NCBI GenBank assembly: GCA_008508345.1
Contig: QNGE01003680.1
Location: 1 to 64,000 of the forward strand
DNA: 64,000 nucleotides
Source: Paragonimus westermani
Lineage: Eukaryota > Platyhelminthes > Trematoda > Plagiorchiida > Troglotrematidae
Direction: 5' to 3'
The translations under genes and the position numbers were made by a program. Shown here in pieces: positions 13,801-26,400 of the stretch; within the stretch, counting starts at the first letter, position 1, and each line of letters opens with the position of its first letter. A model generated the notes under the pieces. That model was not told the origin of the DNA. It did not search any database and saw nothing but the letters and a program-made list of their open reading frames with translations.

Positions 13801-14944
13801 CAGACTATCTAACCAGCCCATCTCGAGCAGAAACCCTAGGTTTTGTCAGTAATGCATACGAGAATTAAAACTCCGGCCACGTTCTAATAAGGCAATTGTC
13901 ATGATTGCTGAGTCACTGACGTCACAGGGGAACGCCCCGTCACATCTGCCTGTTAGTAATGATCCTGTTTCATTGAAAATAATGAGTAGGCACAGAGATT
14001 TTGTGTACAGAGATTTTCGCGAATAGCTTTTGTGCAGATGCCTCTGCCTTAGTTTACAAAATTGTAAGCATTAAAATGTTTGCTAAGCGATCAAGATTTG
14101 ACTGATATGCATTAAACATAGATCATATTTGGTCGCAGAATACTCATTCAGTTTGTCTTTTCAGCCAATTCAATTCGATTCCACGTATTCGTCAACTGAC
14201 TGTGGCTAACCACTTAAACATTTTTGTTTTGGCCGTCGTCTCAACAGTACAGCTGCTTCAAGAGAATATAGACTGGGATTGAACACTCTAAAGTAGACAA
14301 GATTTACATTGGTGATAAGCCTCAACAAAGGCAGAAGTTCAGTCCTGAGACTCTTCCAAAAAGATCAAGAAAGTCTGAGAGGATAAGGAGTGTGTAAACA
14401 TATTTGGGTGGTACTAAATTTATAAAGGCAACATTTACTGCTGGTCACCAGAAATAAGCGTTGATTGGTATCTTCTCGTGATGTCCCAGGATGACAGTTA
14501 ACTTAGATGAAATGGTCAACTGTTTTTGTCCTTTCGAAGGTGGTGATCCACCTTGTGTGCACAAACACGCACGTTTGCCTGCATTCATGTATAGGCATGT
14601 ATACATGTGGTGTTTATTCAACGCTAAATAGCCGAATAAAAAACTTAAAGGAAAGCAAAATTCACCCAGAACAAATTGGAACAAAGAAGACAGAAGCAGT
14701 TTTTCGCGCAATGTATCGTTTGAATACATTTCACTGCATCTCATCAAGCACATACTGCAAATACTGTGGATTTGTATAGCAAAGTTCAATATGAATTATG
14801 AAGCTAAACAACAAAATTAACAACCACACAAACACACGCATACCCACACATATCCATGCCCATCAATTACCAGGGCATTCTGGTAGAGACGAACAAGTCT
14901 TTCTGTACGCAAAGGAGTGGCTTCCACTTGCTAATTACTAACGC
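10840..14944. other. Unannotated stretch
   Basis: No recognisable gene or element. Short open frames on both strands overlap one another (for example 14445-14789 minus against 14507-14779 plus) and show no family resemblance. A CA-rich run lies near 14820-14850. Confidence 0.5.
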
Positions 14945-15355
14945 CTACGCGAACCGGAGAAGCCGTCGATGTTTACTGCGTAACATATTCGAACGGCTTT
15001 CTCGAGGTTCATTTGGGGTCGACAAGTCAACAGATGGCGAGTGGTCGATGGCACTGGTTTCTTGCGATTTATCACATTCTGACTTGAGTCCGGCATTTTG
15101 GTATTCACAAACGTTTTGCGAACTCAAACTGGAATGTGTGTGTTGACCGCATAACGTAACTGCTGCTCCGTTCTGTCTCAGTAAGTGGCCCGGCATTCAC
15201 ACCAGAATTCATAGATGACGTAAGCTTCAGCCTTAGGTTTTAGCAGTGTTTTCAGAGGTATTGGTGAACAGCATGACCAGCAGGGCTGCATAGAACGTGT
15301 GTCCGATAGCCGCCGTGAGACAGGCTTTCAATTAAGTGGAAATGTCATCGCTCTT
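14945..15355 (-). other. Possible decayed 3' continuation of PLE relic B
   Basis: This lies directly downstream, on the minus strand, of the RT of PLE relic B, where a PLE would carry its linker and GIY-YIG endonuclease. An 84-codon minus frame (15196 to 14945) has a faint resemblance to the tail of that region (a SAIDHSPSVD...NEPRESR run), but no GIY or YIG motif is legible. The call rests mainly on position. Confidence 0.2.
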
Positions 15356-15905
15356 TTATAGCAAACGGAAGTAGACACTTAGTTTAGGAGCTGTTGAACA
15401 CCTCGGGGCAGCCGATTTTTGTTTGCTGAATTTCTCAGCAAATGCCGATGGATAGCCAAATTTTTTGAGCGTGGTTCTCAACAATGATATCTCTTTGGCA
15501 ATGTTTCTCTTGAACACATTCTTCTTGCACGGACTGTTTGTACTGGATCGGCACAAAATTATGAAAGTCTCGCACTCTCCAGTTCCAGTGTGTTTCCGGT
15601 AGACGGACAGCAGTAAGCAGCCGTTGTTTTGGTGCGTCATAAGAAAATCCATAAATACTAAGGTTTCATCCTGCTCGTGCTCAACGGTAAAGCCGATTTT
15701 GGAATTCGGCTTGTTCATCGAATCGAACATACTCGTTGCCATCTCCTTGGTATCGGTGAATATCAATATATAGTCAACATAACGCCGGTCTGTGTTATTC
15801 TCCAGATGGGCTTCACAGTGTCTACTGAACTTTGTTATATAAACCCACAGACTGTAGTATGTGCCTAATGAGATGCAGCGGAATGTGTTCGAGAGATATA
15901 CTGTG
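15356..15905 (-). pseudogene. PLE relic B: Penelope-like reverse transcriptase fragment
   Basis: The minus-strand frame can be read from about 15905 to 15356. It gives KFSRHCEAHLENNTDRR, then YVDYILIFTDTKE, then IGFTVEHEQDETLVFMDFLM and LLLSVYRKHTGTGE, and ends with a KKFGYPSAFAEKF-like helix. This is the palm-to-thumb part of a Penelope-like RT (families: YVDDI, FxxExE...LxFLDxLxxR...VYRKPTHT, NGYP). The YVDD motif is YVDY at 15770-15781, so the second catalytic Asp is Tyr. The sequence differs strongly from relics A and C, so it comes from another lineage. There is no legible motif A or B upstream, so the copy is truncated or decayed at its 5' side. Confidence 0.85.
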
Positions 15906-18900
15906 CAAAAAATTGTTTGTGAATTCTTTGTTTAAAAATATTGCTTGAACTCATGTTGGCATGATCGGATCACGCTTCATCGCACATGGCTTCATCCATA
16001 CGTATAATGTTTATTATAATCCCGAGGAACTGAAATACAAGAGAATATGAATGGCAACTCTGTTATCACAACCGAACCAGATTGATTGGATAAAAAATGT
16101 CAAAACCTGATATCTGCCTCTCAGAAATAGCGGAAGAAGATTCGTCCAAGATATGTGCCATGCTTGCAAAAACTGGATGTTGACACAGCGAGTAAGGAGT
16201 AGAATTGGTGAATGTGCATGCCTGAATGTACGGCCATTCAAGCGTTCATTGGAGCAGTTATGAAAAATAACCGTTACGGGGATGAAAATCGATTACGAAT
16301 TTAGCAAATAGTTTAGAGCCGTGGACGTTGTTTGTTGTAAAAAGCTGCGGTTATGTATAGAATCTCCAGTTAATGATCTGAGTGAGTATAACGTTTTCGG
16401 TTTGGAGGGAAACATCTACCGTCGCAAAACACCGACAATTTCAACAGTTAGTTAGCCCATTGCTGTGCAATTTTATTCTGCCGATGATCGATGCAGTGAA
16501 CGTTCTCTTGTTTTAAATTGAGTACATGAACGGAACAACGGTATTAGTTAACCAAATGATGATTGATCTAGAAGAATCTTTGTACGTTTTGATGAACGAC
16601 AGCATTTCTGGTAAGGTTACAGAACTCGACAAGGAAAAAGCGTTGACAATCTGCAAGTCTGTTCGCAAGTTTATTAACATCGGGGCTGGTTCATCCATAG
16701 TGAATGTGTAATTCATTGACTGATTACCACTTATTCACGTTGCGACCCGTATAGCCACTAGATAACCGGTTGTACGAGCATCGCCTGTGAAGACGGTAGC
16801 TCCTTGTAGAATCGCAAGCTTAAAAACATTTCCTTAAAAAATGGCAAGTTTTCCAGTTCATATGGGAAGAAAAAATATATCTAGTTCTTCTGAGAATCTA
16901 AAAGAGGGCACGGTTAAATACTGTGGAATTTTCGTTTGTTAATATCACTTTTCAAAAGTGTTCACAATCACCATAATCTGTACTAGAACATAGGAGAAAC
17001 GCTTGACTTTCGTTAATGAGAAACAAAGTCACAAAAATCAGTTTGTAGGTAACAAATTTTGCATTGTGATGCCAAGTAAACAAGTATGTTGACTTCCTTG
17101 AGGTTCGTTGTCTGCTAACAATTAGACATCCGAAATTTCTAGAATACTCCTGCATTCGTTTATTTTTTATAACATTTTGTTAAGACATGATTTGTATGTG
17201 AAAATTCGGCATTTTTGGTCACACTAGGTCGTTTACAAAAAGTGACGCTGATCAATTATGTCAGTGTCATCCTCCTGTTCGCTAAATGTAAGTTTGTCAC
17301 GTATGTCTGTCTGTTGTATCCGACACAGGTTCAAGCGATATCGGTCGACAAATCAAAATCTATTTCAGTGTTCTTTTGAACGGGCCGAATTATAAATAGA
17401 CATTCAAATGACCTTGACAAAGCTCTGAAATAAATTGTTGACATTTTGTTTCTCATAATTCGTATCGTGGATATAACTTGCGGCAGATTAGTTGGCAACC
17501 GTGAATCATGAGTTAATCAGAAGCCTTGGAGATAGTATTTTGTGTATTGAAGATAGAGATTTCTGATATATTCGGTATCTTTGATGGGATATGTGTGAGA
17601 AAAAATGACTGTTAAAAACCACTAAGGAGATTGGATCGAAATTATCAAGATTGTAACGACGACCTTATAAACAAAAGCCCAAGCGGATTCCGTTCATTAA
17701 ATGGTAGCCTTCACTTAATAAACCTGTCAATATTCTATCATTTTTCGGACACTGAAATCGACAGTATAAATATGGAGAAGAGCTATTCAAAATAATCAGT
17801 GATAAACCAAGAAACCAAATGAGGGCCTTTTTATACATGGAAGCTTATACTAGTTCAATGAGCTCAGATTTACAAAACTCATATCAGACATTCCGGGTTC
17901 AGTAGCCGCTTCGGGCAGTTTATAACAGAATGTCAGCTAACGATCTAAAAGAATCACATATGGAGATATAATCCAATATAATCTGCTATCCACAAGTAAC
18001 ATCTTAGAATTAGTACAAATATATTGTAAAATCATTACTGAAATGTTCAGATCATTGACTTAGAGTTTTCATAGACCGTTTAATTTAGATCAACTGAGGC
18101 TTATCAATTAATTGTGCAGAATTTAATGGTGATCCTTTTTGCGAGTAAACATAATATTCAAGAATAGAATGTTTTCCTCATTTGAAAGGCGTCATTGGCA
18201 ATCCCCACTAGACGTCCAGTCAAATTCGTAGTCCCTGGTGGAAGACTATGTAAACCACCTGAAATAACTGGTTTTGGTGTCAGAGGGAACGAAATTCCAA
18301 GAAACATGTGTAACAAACTCATGTGGTCTGTGACGTGGACTTCGGCGCAGAGTTTAACACACCATAGTGACTGTGTTTTTGAGATAAGTAATCATCTCGC
18401 TAGTTTCAAATACCAATCAGAATCACCGTTCGGCAGATGATGACAATTTTTTTGTCCACCTAAAATTACCGATTGGGTCACTTTAAAAATAAGCCCGTTT
18501 GGGTTTTTTCGTAACAAAGCTATTTATTCCCGTCGTCTCCAGGTTCATTTCGAGAGTTTTATCCAGGGCAACATGCTAATGAAGAGTGTTTGTTGGTTGC
18601 TGCTTGGCCGAATCTTTATGTGCGAACTGTCGAGAACAACCCATTGTGAGAAGTAACCAGATCATCAGTGTCTTTCATCTGAAGACATCAGGTGGTCATT
18701 ACGAACTATGCGTCACTCACAACCTTCAAAGCAAAACAGACAGGTCACCTCAAGAAGTATTATCATCCAATGCAAACAAAAGTTTCACATTGAAAACGAT
18801 TGAAATGCGCGCAATTTTGATTCAAAATAAGGTTTCCAAAGATAACAACAGAAATTGTTGTTGTATCAGTCGTGTTTTGCAATAAAATCTTATTCCATTT

Positions 18901-21900
18901 TGATTCACATACGCTTTTCTCGGAAGTGATTTATATTCTTACATACTCCAGCAATAGTAGTTACTACAACGCACAACAATGACGGTCTAGTAAATCCCCC
19001 TATGCCATGTACATTGATGTCCATAAGGAAACATACTCTGGCTTCAGCGAAAGTGTTCAATCGATTACGAACACCACTCTACGCGTCCCCGATCGGTGCT
19101 ATCTAGATCACTACTGTTTTCTTCCCTTAAAAAAAGAACAAGGTTAACAGATTTCAAACAAGATTACGTTTGAACATTTAAGAATGATAGTTTTATCACT
19201 CCCAATCTGTGGGCAATGGAATAGTGTTTAACACAGTCACAGGGCCTGACAATTAAAAGGGACGGAAACTGTTAATATGGACGAAAATGACGATATTTCC
19301 CTCCCGCAATTGTTGTGTACTTGTTAACAATAAAAATATTTTGCACTAGTACAAGCTGTTAGCGATGTACAATTCATTAGAAGTAAAAAAACCGGATTCC
19401 TTCCGACATATGTGCTGTGAATCCTACATGAAAGCCACATGTTTACAAATTTATTGGCAGGATACACGTTCACAAAGTTCAGGCGGTGGTCGGCAGTACA
19501 GCGATCCGCATGAAAGGAATATTCCGAGAAAAATTTCTCCAACGGTAGAAACAAGCTTTTCCATTAGGTATTTTGGCTGAAGAAACAAATTTCTAAAAAA
19601 TCACTCAGGAAACAGGTTTTGTTGGTCCATTGTTTCGAGGAAGAAAACGAAACCAGTTTTTATCCAAATTCAAGAGAAGATCACTGAGGTACAAAAAACA
19701 ACTCTCAAGCAACCTTCGCACCTAGCTCTGGTAAGTTAACGCTTTGTCTATAACCAATAAATGACCTAGTATACGATTTGCTCATCGGTAATTTTGCTTC
19801 CATAAACACATTAAACCAGTGTGCACTAGATGTGTGTGTACACTACTCTTTATGCGCGAATCCTCACACTTGCTGAAACGTCGTTTTTAAGTCTGAGCTC
19901 TTGAAATCCTCAAAATGAGAAAATCAGTTGCAAAATAAGCAAGGTATCTCCCAGATGGGAAGGAGGGAAAGTAAATAACGTGTTATCAATTTTACAAACA
20001 TTCTGAAAACAGCCACCAGTTATATGTCTTTGATTAAGCCGTATTTCAGCTCCTTCGTAATGTTTCTCTCTGGTAGATCTTGAGATAATGTAAGCCATTG
20101 GTTATAATACCATTCAGATATAGGAGGGGTCCTGGGCTGGAGCGAACCCTCATCGACTATCGTCTATACCCGAGTATACTGACAGTATCTCAGCTATTCT
20201 GGTGTTTCACGACAACTAATGAATATTACGATCAGTGAATTAGCGCGTTTTACTCTGAACGGCTTATGTGTATTACTATTGTATATGCCTGTAGGCGACC
20301 AAGCATAACTGTTTGATGAATGCACAGTCATCAGCACAAGCTGCAATCTAAGGTCTGCCGAAGAATACTTCCTTTCGCAGAGTCAATAGAACTCCGCTAC
20401 ACTAAGAATAGTCTTGATGAGACCTCTGCGTCACTCATGAGTACTTATCTGTTATCAGTTGTGGGAACAGAAACTCCTCCCAGCTCGTTGTTTTAAGCTG
20501 TGAATTATGCAAATTTTGGTAGTCACGTAAAGTCCTCAGGAATAAACGCTGTCACTCCCGAACAGTGTTTCATGCTGAGGAGGAAATAAAGAATTAAAAG
20601 GCAATAGGCTTTCAAGGCCACTGATGCCTTGCGCGATTAGACTGTATTTCCAAGTGACCACAGTCAAGTGAGATCGGTGGCCAGACAGGTAACAGAATCA
20701 CACAGGTTCTACTTCTGACCCAGCGCTTTCTGCCGGATTAGGTCACCCGAGAAGCCTGTCTGATTTTTTGACCTTATTGCTTATGTGGGTTTACCGGTAA
20801 AATTTTGTGAACAAAGCCACACCAATATTGGTTTGTAATTTCCTAAATCTCCGATTCTTGTATCGTACATCACCGCTGGTGATGGGCGATTGAGCCTACT
20901 GAACTGCGGTGTGTCAACTCCATATTGATCTAAATGGGCACAGTAGTCTAATCTACCTTCTGGTTTTCACAACCAGTAGGTACCAAAGTGACTGAACTGT
21001 TTGGTTCCTAACACAACGCGGACAATGTTAATTCACAGCTGGTCAATTGAAGTATTAAATAGTTTTTCACTCCTTCAGTCAGGACATATGTTGCTTGAAT
21101 TAGCAGCTTCAACAGTTGCCAATATTAGTCATTCCAGATAACCCTGAAGTATACAGTGGACGGTGATTGGATAAAGAGAGTTTTGATATGAGACGTGCAA
21201 GCCCGGCTTAGCCCTGCTAGTAGAGCACTTGTTATTCAAGGACGTTGTTTTTATATAGGCTGGACTCCGATTTTACATCTGGATAACTTCGAAGTGAAAA
21301 ATCTAAGCTTCAACGTAAGTGTGACAAAAAGCAATTGGAGTAAAGTGAAGGCCAATATGCAGAAACATTTTATCTAGCAGCGTTTCTCAAACCATACGGA
21401 CTACGTCGACTGGGTTACCCGCTAAATTAACCAGGGACGGATTACGCAACTGCTTCATCTAAATTGGCCAACCAAGTAAGAGATCTTCTTCCAGATTTAT
21501 TCAATTTTCAGGAGTTCACGGACCACTCATCAGGTTGCTCTCCTTCGCGTCCCGATGGTTGGAAATGCTTATAACACATCATTGTCACTACTTATTCTAA
21601 CATCTTATGTTCAAAACTCTAAGCGTAGTTCAGCCCCAAGTCGACATAGTTTACTCATACCAAAATTACTAATCGGTGTGTCTGCGTACATGCACGCGTG
21701 TGAAACTGAAGCGTTATCAAACCGAACTGTTAATAATAGAGAAAGGTGACTTATATAAACCACCCGAAATTCTGTCGAGTCACTGTGAGTTCCGTCAGTT
21801 ATTTCTAACTGGATAGAATAGAAACAGATATGCACTACTGACGAGCTCTAATGAGAGCGAAACTCGAGTCTAGTGCTTCTTTTCGAAAGAGGCTGGCTGG

Positions 21901-23161
21901 AAAGTCTATCTGAATGCGAACGGTGCGATCAAATGTGAGTGATGGTCAACTTGAAAATAGAAACAGTGTCAATCGAACGGTGGGGAAAGTCAAGTCCACA
22001 ATATGTTTTATGTACCCCGAGGGGTGAACTTGCAATTTTTTACTCACTCACATCTCCGAGAAATGAACGCCATTCAAATAAGTGTGCTTGCATCACCCAA
22101 TGAGAATAAGACTGTTCAGGAGCTTCAGGAACTCTCAACAAACGATCATTATTGTTAACAGGTGCAGAGGGAAACTGAATCAGTTCCCTGGCTAATCCAA
22201 GGTGGGTGCCTCGGGTGAGTTACGTCAGATAGGTCTCTTGCTTAAAACCCTTCATATAGTGTAAACTGCTAAGACACAATGCGACCAAGTGTAATAGATA
22301 ATTCAGAGATCTAACAGAATGTGAAATATTCTTTGGCAACCAATCGTGGAGAACAAGTGGTGAACAATATGTTAAGTAGGAGAGCAAACTAAGCCTGATA
22401 AATTGCCTGAAGTGATGTGGACTGGTGTGAAGTTTCAAATGCCAGACATAAATTTGTTGTCTTTGGTGAAAACCTAGGTAAAATGAGACGAGTGTATCAG
22501 GCCGTAACGTGAAATAACCTTTAAATGCTTCGTAAAAGGAAGTTGGGGTTGAGGTTCATTATGGGAATGAATGAAAAACATGGGCTAGAAAGTTCCACTT
22601 GTTGCATTTCTTGCGCAATTAAAAACGAAATGTGAGCATCTTAGACGATGTTAGGAAAGACTGCAAGATTCTGACCAACTTGATGTTCCTTCAGAAGAGT
22701 GAAGAGAATCGTGGAAGGAGTTTAATCGTGATCATTACATCATCCGAGCAGCACCATCAAGACGTGTCATGAATGTGAGAATAATAACTTGCTTAAGATT
22801 GCTTAAAGTAGAACGCCACAGCTGCCGGTGGGACTTTATCACCTACTTGGCTAAATTAGCCGTGATTCGTAAAGTAGTCATATGAAAGTCGAACTCAACA
22901 TTTTGCTCTAAAACTAATGGTGTTGAACCGCCAAATCATCTAGTTTTATTGAGCTTCACCCAGACAGAGTGTTCACAACCAGCTGCGCTCTCAATAAGAC
23001 GAGTGAGTCAGCGGATAGCCAAAGAATATAGAGTCTACCAGTTAGACAAAACAGAAATCTTAGGCCACACTCTCGAAAAGAAGCGAGCTTATATATACTG
23101 GAATTATTGGAATGTCTACAGCTGAATATTTGGCCGGAGGGAAACTGTAACAAGTAATCGT
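15906..23161. other. Long unannotated stretch
   Basis: No feature can be assigned. Two segments look slightly coding-like. At 16526-16711 (plus) a 61-codon frame with even, acidic composition has an equally open minus-strand frame opposite it. At 19615-19728 an open plus-strand frame lies between CACTCAG and CTG/GTAAGTT, but has a poor polypyrimidine tract. Neither resembles a known family. Near 20110-20160 the minus strand carries a B-box-like GGGTTCGCTCC, possibly another degenerate tRNA-derived repeat. Confidence 0.4.
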
Positions 23162-23467
23162 TCACCCCGTAATAGTTCCACCTGATAAGTTATACGGTAT
23201 GCGCACACTGAGTAGGTTTATAGCGAAGCGCAATCCGACCAATTCCACATTAGGGTGGGAAAATAAGAGTTTGTGTGGTTCACAGACTTGCAACTGAGAC
23301 AACCTGACTCGTTTCTTCCGGGTTTTAGGCGATAGGGACATTAATTCGGCCTGAATTTGCCATTCAACAACCATTTCGGAATGCGCACCCTTCCGCACCT
23401 TTATTTTGTAACAGGATACAGCGTTGCCAACGCCATAGTCGAATCGGGGTAAGCGTGAATTGCCCAC
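23162..23467 (-). CDS. Unidentified open frame, possible exon
   Basis: A 101-codon minus-strand frame ends in TGA at its low-coordinate end. Its composition is protein-like (a basic KTRKKRVR patch near residues 48-55 and mixed hydrophobic segments), but I do not recognise a family. A TTTTCCACAG acceptor-like sequence abuts its high-coordinate end. A GAG/GTGAGT donor-like site lies only 23 nt upstream, too close for a normal intron, although flatworms do have very short introns. It could be a terminal exon, a transposon fragment or a chance frame. Confidence 0.2.
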   Translation of the reverse strand: MGNSRLPRFDYGVGNAVSCYKIKVRKGAHSEMVVEWQIQAELMSLSPKTRKKRVRLSQLQVCEPHKLLFSHPNVELVGLRFAINLLSVRIPYNLSGGTITG

Positions 23468-26400
23468 TGTGGAAAAGCACGATACTCACCTCCCAGTTAC
23501 CGTATTGAGTCATTATGATAGCCCGAAATTTACTCACAAATGGATAGAACTAATTATTCGGTTTCTCTTAAAATGAATTCGCCATTGAGGCAATGGTCAA
23601 TTAAATGCTGAATTAAATCGCACACGAATAAGCTCTAATAAAGTGAGAAAACTGGTGATTAACGTACCGTTTTGAAAGTGCTCGACTGAAAAGTATGACA
23701 GAATGTGTCAGGGGCAGTCAACTGTGAGCGGTATTAAAGTTGTGTTAGTCACACCCCAGGTGAAGTGGCACTGGTTAAAAATAGGAGCAGTTTTAAAAAC
23801 GTATAAAAAACCATCATAAACAAAAGCAGGCAACCACAGCTACTCAAAGCATAGATGCCGTTCCTGTCCAAACGGTGGCGTGTCTTGTACTTAATATATA
23901 TGTGTATATGATTAATGTTGTTATTTTAAAGCTCACCGTTCAAAAAGGTTCAATAGACATCGAAATCCATTCTTAACCTTGAGTGTTTCCCAATAAACGT
24001 GGAAGTAACGGAAAAACCGAAACCACTTGTTGGAACACTAGTCTAAACGTGTTTCCCACATTTATGAATTTCCAGGTTACTTGCAAAATTGGCGAGGCGA
24101 CTATTAGACTGGTGAGAAAGGCGTCGTGAAGAAAAAACAGATTCAAATCATTCAAATTTTAAACTGTTCTACTTCGCAAGATAACATTTATAGCTACTAG
24201 AAGGCAGACGTAAGGAACTTCATAGGTTACATCATGCTATTTTGTGAAGTTCACAATGAAACTGAATTACCGAAGCAGTTTTGCGCTTCACATCTTACAC
24301 CTATTGATTTGCTGCAGGCTACATGTGGTCGTTTATTCCAGACAGTGACCGAAGTTGTGTTAGCTTTGTATTCTATTACCCAGTGTTCCAAATGTTATTA
24401 TCAGACCGTTTAAATTCTTTGACTGAATCTATTCTAATCGTTAGAACAGCCAATCTTGTTGACCCTCTCGCCACTTTGTAATCACGTGGTTTGTCCCCCA
24501 CTCTGTCACCGTTTGAAATGTGCAGCTGCACAGCGCATTACTTCGGTACACGTTCTAATATCGGTTCAGTGTTTAGCGCGCTTATAAAACAATAGAATTG
24601 TAGTTTAAACTGCATCGAACACATCTCGCTGCTCCAGAAATATACCAGCCATTCACAATTCCGACACTCTTGGTTAACCATCCAAATGCAATCAGCCAAT
24701 CGGATCAACCAGAAGAAGTTTCAGAAAATCAGTGAGTGATAAACCAAAGTTTGGTGAAACGGTATTTAATTTGCTGTCAACCACATGCTGGTTCCTCTAG
24801 AGTGAAATATATTCCGCTTTATTTTCCATGGTTAGACACTTCTCTACTCTAAGGTCTGTATGCACAAGCTTAGCCGATAGACAGATTTATTTGTCCACGA
24901 ATCTGCAACAAGACCTTTTTACAAACCTCTCACATGGTACGGCGAAAGACTTATGCAGTAAATCCCCCCCAAAGAAACGCTAAATACTAGGCGTTTGATT
25001 GTTTCTTTATCGGAAAGACCACTTTAATTCCATGAATTACTATCGGTGTGAGTGTAAAGCGGTGAATGGGACAAGGCTACTGTGTGGAAACTGTCACAAC
25101 AGAAGTATTCGAATGAGTAATGCCAAGATTCTTTCAAGACCTTTCTCTACGTTTTGCTGTACAGTTGAACGTTGAACGTTACATGTGCTGCTGGCTAATC
25201 GGCAATCAACATTTGATTTCTAATCTGTTCAATGTCGCACTGGAGGCCAGATAGTGACTAACTCCCCTGATCGAGGCAGTGGGACAAAAAAGTTCGCTAC
25301 TTACAGTGCTTTTAACTGTGCCTACGCTATTTCGTAGAGAAGAGGGCGAACATGTTACGAACGTCAGCCGAGCCACTAACATTGAGACCCTTTCACTCCT
25401 ATTTGTAATTAGCTATCACTGAAGCGCTTCGCTCACCACACTAGTGACTAGTTGATAGAGGTTGGTTTGGCCGCTAAACTGTTTCTTAGCATACAGATCC
25501 ACACTCGTCGTTATTTCGGCACAACAAAACACGTTGGACGTTGGTCGTACTTTCGGTTTCCCACATGATATGCTAAGGTCGCTGAGGAAAGGTCAGGCAT
25601 ACTTCAGTGGTTTGTCTAGTGGTCTATGTGTCATCATGTTGGGCTTGGCTAAACAAGTCTGTTGTATTGTCTCTCCTGGGAATTTTCGTTTAGTTCTGAT
25701 TGAAGGAAGCATCTGCTACACATAAACATGTTTTACGAGAAGCTATCCTTCCTTCCTGAAGGAGTCATATCCAGTCTCCCATCTCCACGGACTCCCTTAG
25801 AAGAACGTTTCCCACACGAGTGATACCATCTCCACTGTGGCCTTACTGTTTTGAACGAACAGTTTGTTATGTTGAATAAGGGAATACACTCACTTCCTGC
25901 TAGTAGAACTACCTTTGAAAAGAGCACATCACGTCACATCGAAACATCGATTAGCATGAAACCTTTGTCCATTGACTGAAACAGCTCTCTTGCATTGCTG
26001 TTTCCGGTCGCCTGATCTGATTCCATAATTTAGTCAAGCCCATTTGTCTACCTCCCTGTCAATGAATTTACACAATGGGTCTTATTTCGACGCCCATAAT
26101 TAGTCAGAATTCTTTACTCTGACCACGTGGTCGGAGGTTTCATTTTGTCCAACTGCGAAGTGAAAAGGAGACTTTACAAACCGTTTATTCTATCAGCTGC
26201 AAACATAAAACATACAGATTATATTCAACGTTCGTCCAGAGGAAAAACCATACATGTGCCTGTACTTGAGTCTGATGATCATTCTCCTGCACAATTTTGA
26301 TGTACGTGGTCCTCAGGTTTTGTGTTCACGGCTGGTGAGTTTGATAAAAATAACAACCCAAAACAACTCAGTTGCCTACTTTTTGCTCCGAGGAAGTTGT

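Noticed and set aside
14856..15196. Plus-strand VFTNVLRT reading like the PLE LFTNVPL motif near 15100
   Set aside because: It is on the opposite strand from PLE relic B, with no flanking RT motifs in either direction.
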